DNA of 15,880 bases, taken from an uncultured Clostridium sp. (GTDB lineage: Bacteria > Bacillota > Clostridia > TANB77 > CAG-508). The notes beneath the pieces are model-generated. The model ran no database searches. It was not told the origin of the DNA and saw only the letters and a list, made by a program, of their open reading frames with translations. The stretch is taken from the NCBI GenBank assembly GCA_900554815.1, contig USIO01000034.1:1-15880 (forward strand), read 5' to 3'. Made by a program: the position numbers and the translations under genes. This document shows, piece after piece, positions 1-6,891 of the stretch. Position 1 is the stretch's first letter; each line of letters opens with the position of its first letter.

Positions 1-6
1 TTGGCA

Positions 7-24
7 AAACCACGTTTGTGGTTT
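7..24 (-). terminator. Possible terminator hairpin at left edge
   Basis: AAACCAC, a GTTT loop and GTGGTTT form a perfect 7-bp hairpin about 70 bases beyond the stop of the leftmost minus-strand gene. On that strand it is followed only by a short T run (TTTTGCC), so termination would be weak. It may instead belong to a neighbour outside the window. Confidence 0.35.
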
Positions 25-90
25 CTCCATTTCCTATATTTATTATACACAGATTATATGAAAAAGTCAAATAAAATTTTGTAAATCCTG

Positions 91-546
91 TTATTTTTTA
101 AAAAAGTGTTTAATTAACTTCAAGATTTTCTTATACCACTTCATACTATTTGTTTCTATTAAGGATAATTCTTGATTGTTTTCTGTATTATCTATAGAAA
201 GGCTCTTATAATGATTGATAAAAATATTATCTGGATTATATTTTTCTTTCTTCTTTTCTTCTAATTTCATTCTATCATAATTCTGTTTTGCAATAATCTT
301 ATTTCTCTGTATTTCGGTTGCCCAATAATCTCTAAATAAAAGTATTATTATTCCTTTTGTAATATTTGAAACATTTTGCTCTTCTAGTGTTTTGCTCGGA
401 TCATAATTAAATGTATACTCATTGTCTGCATTTGTCTCAAACAATTCAATTTTAGTTTTTGGTATCTTATTATAATCTTCTAATGGAATATGTTTTAATA
501 TTTCTAATACTTCACTATATGCTACTGCATATTTATTATCCACCAT
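91..546 (-). CDS. Hypothetical protein, 151 aa, charged C-terminus
   Basis: I do not recognise a named family. The ATG at 546 follows AGGAGA with 8 bases of spacing. That ribosome site lies in the last codons of the GH10-PHP gene, which stops only 4 bases upstream, so the two are probably translationally coupled in one operon. The protein is soluble and has no signal peptide. It has a leucine/isoleucine-rich N-terminal segment, a GIIILLFRDYW core near residues 65-74, and a lysine-rich stretch (EEKKKEKYNPDNIF, about 96-109) suggesting helical or coiled structure. It ends in a basic tail, KKILKLIKHFFKK. From memory, similar short proteins occur in uncultured gut Clostridia, but I can give no function. 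Confidence 0.7.
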   Translation of the reverse strand: MVDNKYAVAYSEVLEILKHIPLEDYNKIPKTKIELFETNADNEYTFNYDPSKTLEEQNVSNITKGIIILLFRDYWATEIQRNKIIAKQNYDRMKLEEKKKEKYNPDNIFINHYKSLSIDNTENNQELSLIETNSMKWYKKILKLIKHFFKK

Positions 547-550
547 ATTA

Positions 551-3163
551 CTAATCTCCTATATTTTGTGAATTGTTTTGTTCTTCCCTCTGTTCAGTAA
601 TTACTCTTTGTTGTCTTACTTGTGCCTGTTCTATATCATCTAATGTTGTTAAGTCTGGTAAACCATCTATTGATTCTTGTACTAGTCCTTGTATAGATTT
701 AGTTTTAATTTGCTTTCTAGTTAGTGTTTCTAATTCTTTATGTTCAGTTACTATGTGTAATTGTTCTAAAGTTTGTTTTCCTATAATTGCTTTTGCTATT
801 TCATAATCCTTTTCAGTTGATAGTTGTTCTGGAAAGTGTGCATCTTTTCCGTAGATTACAAATAAATCTTTTCCGTTTTCTTTTGCAATTCTTGTCTCTT
901 CTGCAACTATCTTCCAAAATTCTAGAGATGGATAAGGTATTCTTTTCTTCAATTCATCTAATGGTAAACCACTTTCAATTTTTGAAGCTATTTTACCAAA
1001 ATTTATTTCTAATGGAATTCCTTTTTCAATGGCTTTTCTACAAATTGCTCTTGTAATTTTTTCTTCCTTTGTGCCAAAACTATCTCTTGCTTGCATAAAT
1101 AAATCTGGGTGTGCAATAACATCTGGTAATCCCTTATCCATTGCAGATATAATTGACTCTGCATATAAATCTAATACTTCATCACTTATTTGTTTTCCAC
1201 CATTTTCTCTTGCTATACCGTATTCTTTTCCATTACCATCAATTACAAAGTGCTGACCTAATATCATTTTATCTGTTTTTGATTTTAATTTTTGTAAATG
1301 TGCTAAATCTCGGTTTGAATATTCAAATTCAAAACCAGATTCTATTTCTATTTGTCCTTTATATTTCTCTTGAAAATAATGAATAGATGCAAGATATGAA
1401 TCTACTTCTGCAATATCCATTCTTGAATTTGCTATATGGTTCATTCCATCTGGTAGTGGAATATGGTCTGTGAATGCTAGTTTTTTAATTCCACCTTTTA
1501 TTGCATGCCCAATCCATTCTTTATCTCCTGTATCCTTTGCTCCATGTCCACACCTTTGGGTATGTGTATGAAAACAAAAGTCCTGTATTGGGTTTTGATT
1601 TATTTCTTCTTTCTTACTTTCTCTAATTCTTGATATATGTTCTTGTCTTAACTTCATTTCTTCTAAAGTCATTTCAATTTCTTTATCCATATCTTTACCA
1701 GAAAAAGTAAAACCTGTTTTACTATCATAACTCATATCTGTAACAGATGCTTGTTTTCCATCACAAAAATCTGCACACAATTCATCAGTTATACTCCAAA
1801 TTGTAATTCCTCTTACCTTTCCATCTCTTACAAATTCACTCATCATCTTCATCATATCATTTTGTGATTTTTGTTCATATTTTCTTATTGCACTTAATTC
1901 CTCTGGTGTTGCTACTGAATAATCAACTCCATCTAAGCCTTTAGAAATATCTAATTCTGTTATATCTATTGGTAACTCAAATTTTTGTAATTCATCAATA
2001 GATTTTCTTAACCCCTCAATATCATTTATACTTGTATGACATTGTGTTCCAATGTGGTCTATTATTTTACAATTATTTTGTCTTTCAAATTCTTGTATTT
2101 TTCTAATAACTTCAAATATTGTTTTTCTTTTTTCAGGATTTTCAAAATTCCAATCATTGTAACCAAAATCAACATTTGGCATTTCTTGTTTTAATGTTAA
2201 TGCTATTCTACATAAATCTTCAACACTTAATTTTGACATCCAGTTATTTGTTCTCTCTGAAAAAGGCTCATTATAATCTACAAACTCATTAAACATATCT
2301 ACAACTGTGTGAATTCCTTGTGATTCATATTCTTTAGCAACAGAAGCTATCGCTTTTCCGTAATTGGTTAATGCTGTTTCATATTGCTCTTTAGTTGCAC
2401 CTACTAATCTATTTGGAAAGTCTTTAAAAAATACAAGTGCATTAATATAGACCTCTTTCATTCCATTTTTTCTTGCAAATTCATATCCTTGTGTTAGTGG
2501 TTTAAGATTATACTCTTGTGGCTCAGCCTGTGCTTCATTTTCCGTTCTCATAATACCTGCTACTGTTCCAAATTTTCCTTGTCCATCAAGTGTTAGTCTA
2601 TTAAATCTATTCTCTCCATTTTCTAAACTGCCTACAACATATTCATATAATGCCTCTACTTTTTGGTATGTTTTATCTTTATCTATATCTATTTCTTCAC
2701 TCTCTGGGTCTATAGTTCGTCCATCTTTATCTACCAGAAATGTTAAGATTCCATGTGTTTGATATGCAAAATATTTCTTTATATCTAAAATTGTATCAAT
2801 ATAAGTACTATCTACTTCTTTTCCCTCAAATAGTTTTTCTAAACTTTCTTTCGAGTCCCAATTTGCTCTTATTTGCATTGCATTTCCTAACAAAAATTTT
2901 AAAAATTCGTCTTTATTAGGCACACTACTTGCTTTCTCATCCACAACTCTCTTAACCTTCTGTGTAGTACTTAATCCTTGTGAATTCATCTCTTTAGACA
3001 TTCTATTTGCTTGTAATATTCCATCTAAATATTCATAAACTCTTTGCACTGCTTCTTTGCGACTTTGTGCTTGTTCTATTATATTAAATAAATCTATATT
3101 CTGACTATTTAATGTTATTCCTCTAACATTACTTTTATCAGCTAAACTTCCAATTAGATCCAT
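551..3163 (-). CDS. GH10-like domain fused to PHP phosphoesterase domain
   Basis: The ATG at 3163 is preferred because GGAGG sits 5 bases upstream; a TTG at 3181 is also in frame. This gives 870 aa with no signal peptide or membrane segment, so it is predicted to be cytoplasmic. Residues about 190-490 resemble glycoside hydrolase family 10 (endo-beta-1,4-xylanase): FNEF with acid/base candidate E293, HIGTQCH (about 370-376), ITELDIS with nucleophile candidate E403, and an ITIWSITDE strand. Residues about 528-780 form a PHP metal-dependent phosphoesterase (histidinol-phosphatase type): HTH (532/534), CGH (540), TDH (567), GFEFE (610-614), GQH (638), AHPD (685-687) and GKDAH (774-776). This covers the usual metal ligands. 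The first ~180 residues and the Q/E-rich tail are unassigned. Both domains keep their catalytic residues, so both may be active. Substrate and pathway are unknown. Confidence 0.8.
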   Translation of the reverse strand: MDLIGSLADKSNVRGITLNSQNIDLFNIIEQAQSRKEAVQRVYEYLDGILQANRMSKEMNSQGLSTTQKVKRVVDEKASSVPNKDEFLKFLLGNAMQIRANWDSKESLEKLFEGKEVDSTYIDTILDIKKYFAYQTHGILTFLVDKDGRTIDPESEEIDIDKDKTYQKVEALYEYVVGSLENGENRFNRLTLDGQGKFGTVAGIMRTENEAQAEPQEYNLKPLTQGYEFARKNGMKEVYINALVFFKDFPNRLVGATKEQYETALTNYGKAIASVAKEYESQGIHTVVDMFNEFVDYNEPFSERTNNWMSKLSVEDLCRIALTLKQEMPNVDFGYNDWNFENPEKRKTIFEVIRKIQEFERQNNCKIIDHIGTQCHTSINDIEGLRKSIDELQKFELPIDITELDISKGLDGVDYSVATPEELSAIRKYEQKSQNDMMKMMSEFVRDGKVRGITIWSITDELCADFCDGKQASVTDMSYDSKTGFTFSGKDMDKEIEMTLEEMKLRQEHISRIRESKKEEINQNPIQDFCFHTHTQRCGHGAKDTGDKEWIGHAIKGGIKKLAFTDHIPLPDGMNHIANSRMDIAEVDSYLASIHYFQEKYKGQIEIESGFEFEYSNRDLAHLQKLKSKTDKMILGQHFVIDGNGKEYGIARENGGKQISDEVLDLYAESIISAMDKGLPDVIAHPDLFMQARDSFGTKEEKITRAICRKAIEKGIPLEINFGKIASKIESGLPLDELKKRIPYPSLEFWKIVAEETRIAKENGKDLFVIYGKDAHFPEQLSTEKDYEIAKAIIGKQTLEQLHIVTEHKELETLTRKQIKTKSIQGLVQESIDGLPDLTTLDDIEQAQVRQQRVITEQREEQNNSQNIGD

Positions 3164-3230
3164 AAAATCCTCCAAATTCAAATATATTATATCAATAAAT
3201 CCAAATTTTCACAACAGTTTTAAATGTTAT

Positions 3231-3527
3231 TTAATCAATATTATTATATAAATACATGGCTATTTTATTTTGTTCTGTTGTTTCCATCTCCATAAGTTTA
3301 GCCATTGCAAACATTACAAGCTTATATTTTCCAAAATTTATAAGTGTAGTTCTATATTCTTCATCTATATCTTTTAACATGTTATCAAATTTCTCATAAT
3401 TTTCTTTGGAATTATATATAAGACCAGAGCATTTGCTTTGGCTCATGCATACTGCTAATCTTAATTTATCTTTTATATCCATATTATTTATCATATCTAT
3501 CAAATATTTTACTTTTTCATTTTCCAT
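3231..3527 (-). CDS. Hypothetical protein, 98 aa
   Basis: No family recognised. GGAGG lies 10 bases before the ATG at 3527 and 4 bases before an in-frame TTG at 3533; I chose the ATG. The product is a small soluble, mostly helical-looking protein with several methionines and two cysteines (VCMSQSKCSG). It sits 18 bases after the frame-broken mob-like gene and 67 bases before the GH10-PHP start, all on the same strand. That suggests one transcription unit. No membrane segment or signal peptide is evident. Confidence 0.6.
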   Translation of the reverse strand: MENEKVKYLIDMINNMDIKDKLRLAVCMSQSKCSGLIYNSKENYEKFDNMLKDIDEEYRTTLINFGKYKLVMFAMAKLMEMETTEQNKIAMYLYNNID

Positions 3528-3545
3528 CTTCAAACTTCCTCCATA

Positions 3546-4317
3546 TTAAAATTTTGTATCATTCTTCATTCTACTTTTTTCAGCTTTGTTTTCATTTGGC
3601 ATGGTTACTTTTCTATAATTATTATTGGCGATTTCATTATCATTGCTGTCAAATATGCCATTCTTATATAAATCATCACCAACAATTTTGTAATTCTCAT
3701 TTTTATCATAACAAATTCTTTTATGAAAGTGTTCCATAATACTACGCCAAAAATTTTTAAATTTTTTCAGTTCTTGTTTTATTTTTTCCTTTTCAGCCTG
3801 TAATTTGTTTATAACTTTATCTTTAGTTGATAATTTACTTTTTAGATTACTAATTTCATCATCTTTTAACTCCAACTGATATTTAAGTGATTGATTTTCT
3901 TGTGCTATTTCAAAAGAACAATGCTCAAAATCTTTAATTACCATATTCAAGTCATTTACACTTCTAACAGTTTTAGTAATATCTTTTACGTCTTTAGTAT
4001 AATTTTTAAGTTTCTGAACATCTTCGTTTGAAATAACCATATTATTTTTGTTTAGCTTAGTAGGTTTTAAATTATCTAATATTTCATTAACCTCTTTACT
4101 ATAATTATCAAGTTGTTTTGTTTGATTATTAGCTTTTCCAAGTTTTAGTTCTTTCTTGATATTCTTTATCTAATTTAATTTTGTTAATAAAATCAATATC
4201 TCTTTTTAATAATATATCTTTTGGTGTAAATCTTAATTCTTCTACACAATCAGTAGTATCTAATTTACTTTCTAGTTCGCTAATTGCTTTTTCAACTATT
4301 TTCTTTTCTTCGTTCAA
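3546..4317 (-). pseudogene. MobV/Pre-like relaxase C-terminal remnant, frameshifted
   Basis: Two open frames join into one plausible protein if a single base is removed somewhere between about 4131 and 4170, for example from an AAAA run. The first part starts at TTG 4317, eight bases after GGAGG, and encodes NEEKKIVEKAISELESK onward. The second frame continues as LGKANNQTKQLDNYSKEVNE and runs to a stop at 3546. An internal ATG at 4040 could start the second part alone. The product is strongly coiled-coil (about residues 100-180 of the joined form). It ends in a segment, FWRSIMEHFHKRI ... DDLYKNGIFDSND, that resembles the C-terminal tail of MobV/Pre plasmid mobilisation proteins. The N-terminal relaxase domain with its catalytic histidines is absent, so even the repaired gene would be a remnant. 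The family call rests on recalled tail similarity only. Confidence 0.5.
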
Positions 4318-4333
4318 TTTTTTAACCTCCAAT

Positions 4334-4383
4334 CTAACAAAAAAGAGACATCAAAGTACATACGAGTACCATTGACATCTCTT
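4334..4383 (-). promoter_or_regulatory. Attenuator-like hairpin with 14-codon leader ORF
   Basis: On the minus strand a stem of about 17 base pairs (4343-4359 with 4366-4383, including G-U pairs, 6-base loop) is followed by six T residues, as in an intrinsic terminator. It stands immediately upstream of the ribosome site of the mob-like gene, not downstream of a gene. A short ORF starting at ATG 4378 encodes MSMVLVCTLMSLFC and stops at 4334, spanning the hairpin. A ribosome on this ORF would open the stem, so transcription attenuation by a leader peptide is a reasonable inference. Confidence 0.5.
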
Positions 4384-4454
4384 AAAATCTCTTTACCACA
4401 AAATAAAATACAATATAATTGTAATATAATATAAATTTTCAAAGTACACGTAAT

Positions 4455-4482
4455 TGTATAGTTCTTGGCGAACAACTATACA
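4455..4482. repeat. Inverted repeat, 9-bp arms, possible operator
   Basis: TGTATAGTT (4455-4463) and AACTATACA (4474-4482) are perfect inverted arms around a 10-base spacer. The spacer edge can form an alternative inner pairing, GTTC-TTGGC-GAAC. It lies about 75 bases upstream of the leader hairpin, beside an AT-rich stretch that could hold a promoter (TTGAAA near 4440 on the minus strand). A regulator-binding site is plausible but unproven. Confidence 0.4.
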
Positions 4483-4535
4483 TAATCAATTGCCTATGTT
4501 ATATCACGATTTAAAGAAATGTTAATTATTTACAA

Positions 4536-4805
4536 TTATATATTTTCCAAATATTCTTCTAACTCTGATAGTTTAATCTTTTTAGTCAAATTTGAGATAT
4601 ACACATCATTTGAATAATTAAAAACTAAAAAAGTAATATTTTTAATAATCACTTTATGTGGTTCAATATATGTAAGGTTAGTTTTTTCTAATTTTCTAAT
4701 GCTACCATTGATAAAAGTAGGAGTAATTTTAGAAAATTCACATATAAATTCAATTCTCTGTTTTAGACATTTCTCAAATTGTGGTTCTTATTTAATTATC
4801 TTCAT
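4536..4805 (-). pseudogene. Small unknown gene with in-frame TAA at codon 6
   Basis: An ATG at 4805 with a good ribosome site (AAAGGATGG, about 8 bases upstream) reads MKIIK, then TAA (4788-4790). It then stays open in the same frame for more than 80 codons to a stop at 4536. The continuing protein begins EPQFEKCLKQRIEFICEF and ends LSELEEYLENI, with normal host-like codons. No usable ATG, GTG or TTG follows the stop until late. The gene is therefore either inactivated by a point change (for example TAT or TAC to TAA) or misread there. The ribosome site also lies within a small hairpin, CATCC ... GGATG. No family recognised. Confidence 0.5.
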
Positions 4806-4856
4806 TTTTTACACCATCCTTTCATTTGGATGATTTTAATATTGTTTTTAGGCAAC

Positions 4857-4894
4857 AAAAAAATCAACCAGATTTTATTTTCTGATTGATTTTT
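4857..4894 (-). terminator. Terminator downstream of tRNA-Met
   Basis: AAAAATCAA(C)CAG pairs with CTG(A)TTGATTTTT around a 10-base loop. On the minus strand seven T residues follow (4863-4857). It lies 40 bases beyond the tRNA 3' end. The stem is near-symmetric, so it may also stop plus-strand transcription. Confidence 0.7.
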
Positions 4895-4901
4895 GTATCA
4901 A

Positions 4902-4926
4902 TTCTGTTCGATTAGTTCGAACAGAA
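4902..4926. repeat. Perfect 10-bp palindrome beside tRNA-Met
   Basis: TTCTGTTCGA (4902-4911), spacer TTAGT, TCGAACAGAA (4917-4926). It begins 8 bases past the tRNA 3' end, between the tRNA and its terminator. It may be a processing hairpin in the tRNA transcript, a protein site, or the trace of an element inserted at the tRNA. Confidence 0.6.
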
Positions 4927-4933
4927 ACGTCAT

Positions 4934-5010
4934 TGGTAGCGAAGATGTGATTCGAACACATGACCTGCCGGGTATGAACCGGATGCTCTAGCCAACTGAG
5001 CTACTTCGCC
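4934..5010 (-). tRNA. tRNA-Met (CAU), elongator type
   Basis: The minus strand folds as a full 77-base cloverleaf with encoded CCA. The acceptor GGCGAAG pairs with the 3' CTTCGCT (one G-U/G-T closure). The D-arm is AGCTCAGTTGGCTAGAGC and the anticodon stem-loop is CCGG-TTCATAC-CCGG with anticodon CAT. The T-arm is TGTG-TTCGAATCACA. The overall sequence matches elongator tRNA-Met of Bacillota. It lacks the initiator's mismatched first pair and differs from the lysidine tRNA-Ile2 body. Confidence 0.93.
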
Positions 5011-5024
5011 ATAAGCACTTTATT

Positions 5025-5053
5025 ATTATAGTAGGTTTTTATTTATTTGTCAA
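5025..5053 (-). promoter_or_regulatory. Consensus sigma-A promoter for tRNA-Met
   Basis: Minus strand TTGACA (5053-5048), a 17-base spacer, then TATAAT (5030-5025). Both hexamers are perfect. It starts about 15 bases before the mature tRNA 5' end. Confidence 0.85.
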
Positions 5054-5112
5054 TAAAAATTTTATAAGTTAATTTTAAAAATTTTAAAGTTTAAAAATTA
5101 ATAAAACTTAAT

Positions 5113-5130
5113 GGGCGATTAAAATCGCCC
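5113..5130. terminator. GC-rich hairpin in the intergenic region
   Basis: GGGCGATT is directly followed, after AA, by AATCGCCC, giving an 8-bp stem rich in GC for this DNA. There is no long T tract on either side (TTATAAAA on plus, ATTAAGTTTT on minus). It may stop transcription of the 95-aa gene before the tRNA promoter. Confidence 0.45.
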
Positions 5131-5164
5131 TTATAAAACATTTATTATATAATATATTTTATTG

Positions 5165-5195
5165 TATAGTAAAAGTTAAACAAATCTTTACTATA
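5165..5195 (-). terminator. Weak hairpin after the 95-aa gene
   Basis: TATAGTAAA (5165-5173) pairs with TTTACTATA (5187-5195), 18 bases past the stop codon of the 95-aa gene. The stem is AT-rich and lacks a clear T tract, so it may only protect the mRNA end. Confidence 0.3.
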
Positions 5196-5213
5196 TAGCA
5201 AGTTTAAGTTCCC

Positions 5214-5501
5214 CTATAATTCCATTTCTTTTTCTGTGCTTTCTTTTTTTGTTTTTCCTTTTGGCTTTACTCCTTTTATATTCTTTTCATCTGTTGTTAG
5301 TTCTGATTTCAAAGTTTGCATTTTTGAAGGCTTATTCTTACTATCTTTTAAACTATTTTCTAACTTTTTGGTTTCTACGCTATCTTGGTTTATTCCATTA
5401 CTTTTTAAAAATTTTTTAATTTCTTCATCGGTTGCTTCTTCTTGGCTAATTACTCCACCAGAATCAGATAAAGAATAAAACACATTTCTAATCCAACCCA
5501 T
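5214..5501 (-). CDS. Hypothetical protein, 95 aa, lysine-rich tail
   Basis: No family recognised. The ATG at 5501 follows AGAGGT, and a consensus-like promoter lies 45-70 bases upstream, so it is probably a real, separately transcribed gene although rpoD precedes it on the same strand. The N-terminus MGWIRNVFYSLSDSGGVISQEE is followed by an acidic helix (EEATDEEIKKFLKSNG). The second half is hydrophilic and K/E/S-rich, probably disordered (KPKGKTKKESTEKEMEL). No membrane segment. Confidence 0.6.
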   Translation of the reverse strand: MGWIRNVFYSLSDSGGVISQEEATDEEIKKFLKSNGINQDSVETKKLENSLKDSKNKPSKMQTLKSELTTDEKNIKGVKPKGKTKKESTEKEMEL

Positions 5502-5544
5502 TGTTTGATACCTCTTTCATATTATAATAAACAATACTATGTTT

Positions 5545-5573
5545 ATATTAACATAAAATCTTATATTTGTCAA
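5545..5573 (-). promoter_or_regulatory. Sigma-A-type promoter for the 95-aa gene
   Basis: Minus strand TTGACA (5573-5568), a 17-base spacer, then TAATAT (5550-5545). It lies between the rpoD stop and the start of the 95-aa gene. I see no clear terminator after rpoD, so read-through may add to it. Confidence 0.7.
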
Positions 5574-5604
5574 ATATTGTATATTACTAACATTATAACT
5601 ATTT

Positions 5605-6834
5605 TTAGTTCATATAATCTCTTAGTTTTTTGCTTCTACTTGGGTGTCTTAATTTTCTTAGTGCTTTTGCTTCTATTTGACGAATCCTTTCTCGTGTTAC
5701 CATAAATTCACGTCCAACTTCTTCTAGTGTTCTAGACTTTCCATCTTCTAAACCAAATCTTAGTTTTAAAACTTTTGCTTCCCTTGGAGTTAATGTATTC
5801 ATTACTTCTTCTAGTTGTTCTTTTAATAATGTATATGCTGCAGAGTCGTGTGGAGCTGGACTATCTTCGTCTTGAATAAAATCTCCTAAGTGGCTATCGT
5901 CTTCTTCTCCAATTGGGGTTTCAAGTGAAACTGGATCTTGAGCTATTTTTTGTATTTCCATAACTCTTTCTATTGGCATATCTAATTCTTGTGCTATTTC
6001 TTCTGGGGTTGGTTCTCTGCCTAATTGTTGTAATAAATGTCTTGAGGTGCGAATTAATTTATTAATTGTTTCCACCATGTGTACAGGTATTCTTATTGTA
6101 CGAGCTTGGTCTGCAATTGCTCTTGTAATAGCTTGTCTTATCCACCAAGTTGCATAAGTACTAAATTTATATCCTTTTGTATAGTCAAACTTTTCAACTG
6201 CTTTAATTAATCCCATGTTTCCTTCCTGAATTAGGTCTAAAAATAGCATCCCTCTTCCTACATATTTTTTAGCAATACTTACAACAAGTCTTAAATTAGA
6301 CTCTGCTAGTTTTTGTTTTGCCTCTTCATCCCCTTCAAGCATTCTCTTAGCTAAATCTAGTTCTTCCTCAAAATTTAAAAGTGGAATTTTTCCAATTTCT
6401 CTTAAATACATTCTAACTGGATCTTCAATATTAATTCCATCAAAGTCCATTGTTTCTAGGTCTTCTAGCTGAATGTCTTCTACTTCTTCTAAGTCTTCTA
6501 AATCTGGCTCTTCATCAATGTCGTCTTTTAAAACATCTACACCTATTTCTTCAAATGCATCAAATACTTTATCTATTTGTTCTGGATTTATATCCCCTAA
6601 CTGGCTAGCAAGTTCTCCATAAGTAATTTTCCCTTTTTCTTTTGCTATTTTTAGTATGTTTTTTATTTTTTCTTGTTCTATCTGTTCGTTTGATTTTGTA
6701 TCTTCTACTGTTTGCTCCTCTTTTTTATCGTCTTTTGCTTCTTGTTTGTTTTTTAGTGTTGCTTCTTGTTTTGTTTCTTTTTCTTTATTATTTTTTTCTG
6801 AATTTTCTATTTCTTCTTTTTTGTGTCTTCCCAT
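5605..6834 (-). CDS. rpoD: Primary sigma factor RpoD/SigA
   Basis: Housekeeping sigma-70 of RNA polymerase, 409 aa. The ATG at 6834 follows GGAGGGG with proper spacing. A lysine/glutamate-rich N-terminal tail (1-55) precedes region 1.1 (about 55-105), an acidic linker, and region 1.2 (DPVRMYLREIGKIPLL, about 138-153). Region 2 has the core- and -10-binding motifs RLVVSIAKKYVGRG and GYKFSTYATWWIRQAI (about 221-236). Region 3 covers about 255-330. Region 4.2 is the helix-turn-helix TLEEVGREFMVTRERIRQIE (369-388), ending KLRHPSRSKKLRDYMN. Length and order are typical of Gram-positive SigA. It lies 57 bases after dnaG, the conserved macromolecular-synthesis arrangement. No defect is visible. Confidence 0.97.
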   Translation of the reverse strand: MGRHKKEEIENSEKNNKEKETKQEATLKNKQEAKDDKKEEQTVEDTKSNEQIEQEKIKNILKIAKEKGKITYGELASQLGDINPEQIDKVFDAFEEIGVDVLKDDIDEEPDLEDLEEVEDIQLEDLETMDFDGINIEDPVRMYLREIGKIPLLNFEEELDLAKRMLEGDEEAKQKLAESNLRLVVSIAKKYVGRGMLFLDLIQEGNMGLIKAVEKFDYTKGYKFSTYATWWIRQAITRAIADQARTIRIPVHMVETINKLIRTSRHLLQQLGREPTPEEIAQELDMPIERVMEIQKIAQDPVSLETPIGEEDDSHLGDFIQDEDSPAPHDSAAYTLLKEQLEEVMNTLTPREAKVLKLRFGLEDGKSRTLEEVGREFMVTRERIRQIEAKALRKLRHPSRSKKLRDYMN

Positions 6835-6891
6835 TTATACCCCTCCAATTGGCGCTATGCCTCCATATTTTTTCTATGTATATGCTACGTG

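Noticed and set aside
573..1386. Plus-strand frames opposite the GH10-PHP gene
   Set aside because: The minus frame carries full GH10 and PHP motifs; the plus frames are low-complexity shadows.
4902..4926. LexA (SOS) box at GTTCGATTAGTTCGAAC
   Set aside because: The Bacillota LexA site needs CGAAC-N4-GTTCG. Here the half-sites are in the opposite orientation and no target gene follows.
4859..5010. tRNA 3' end as a proven phage attachment site
   Set aside because: I found no second copy of the tRNA 3' sequence in the window and no integrase gene.
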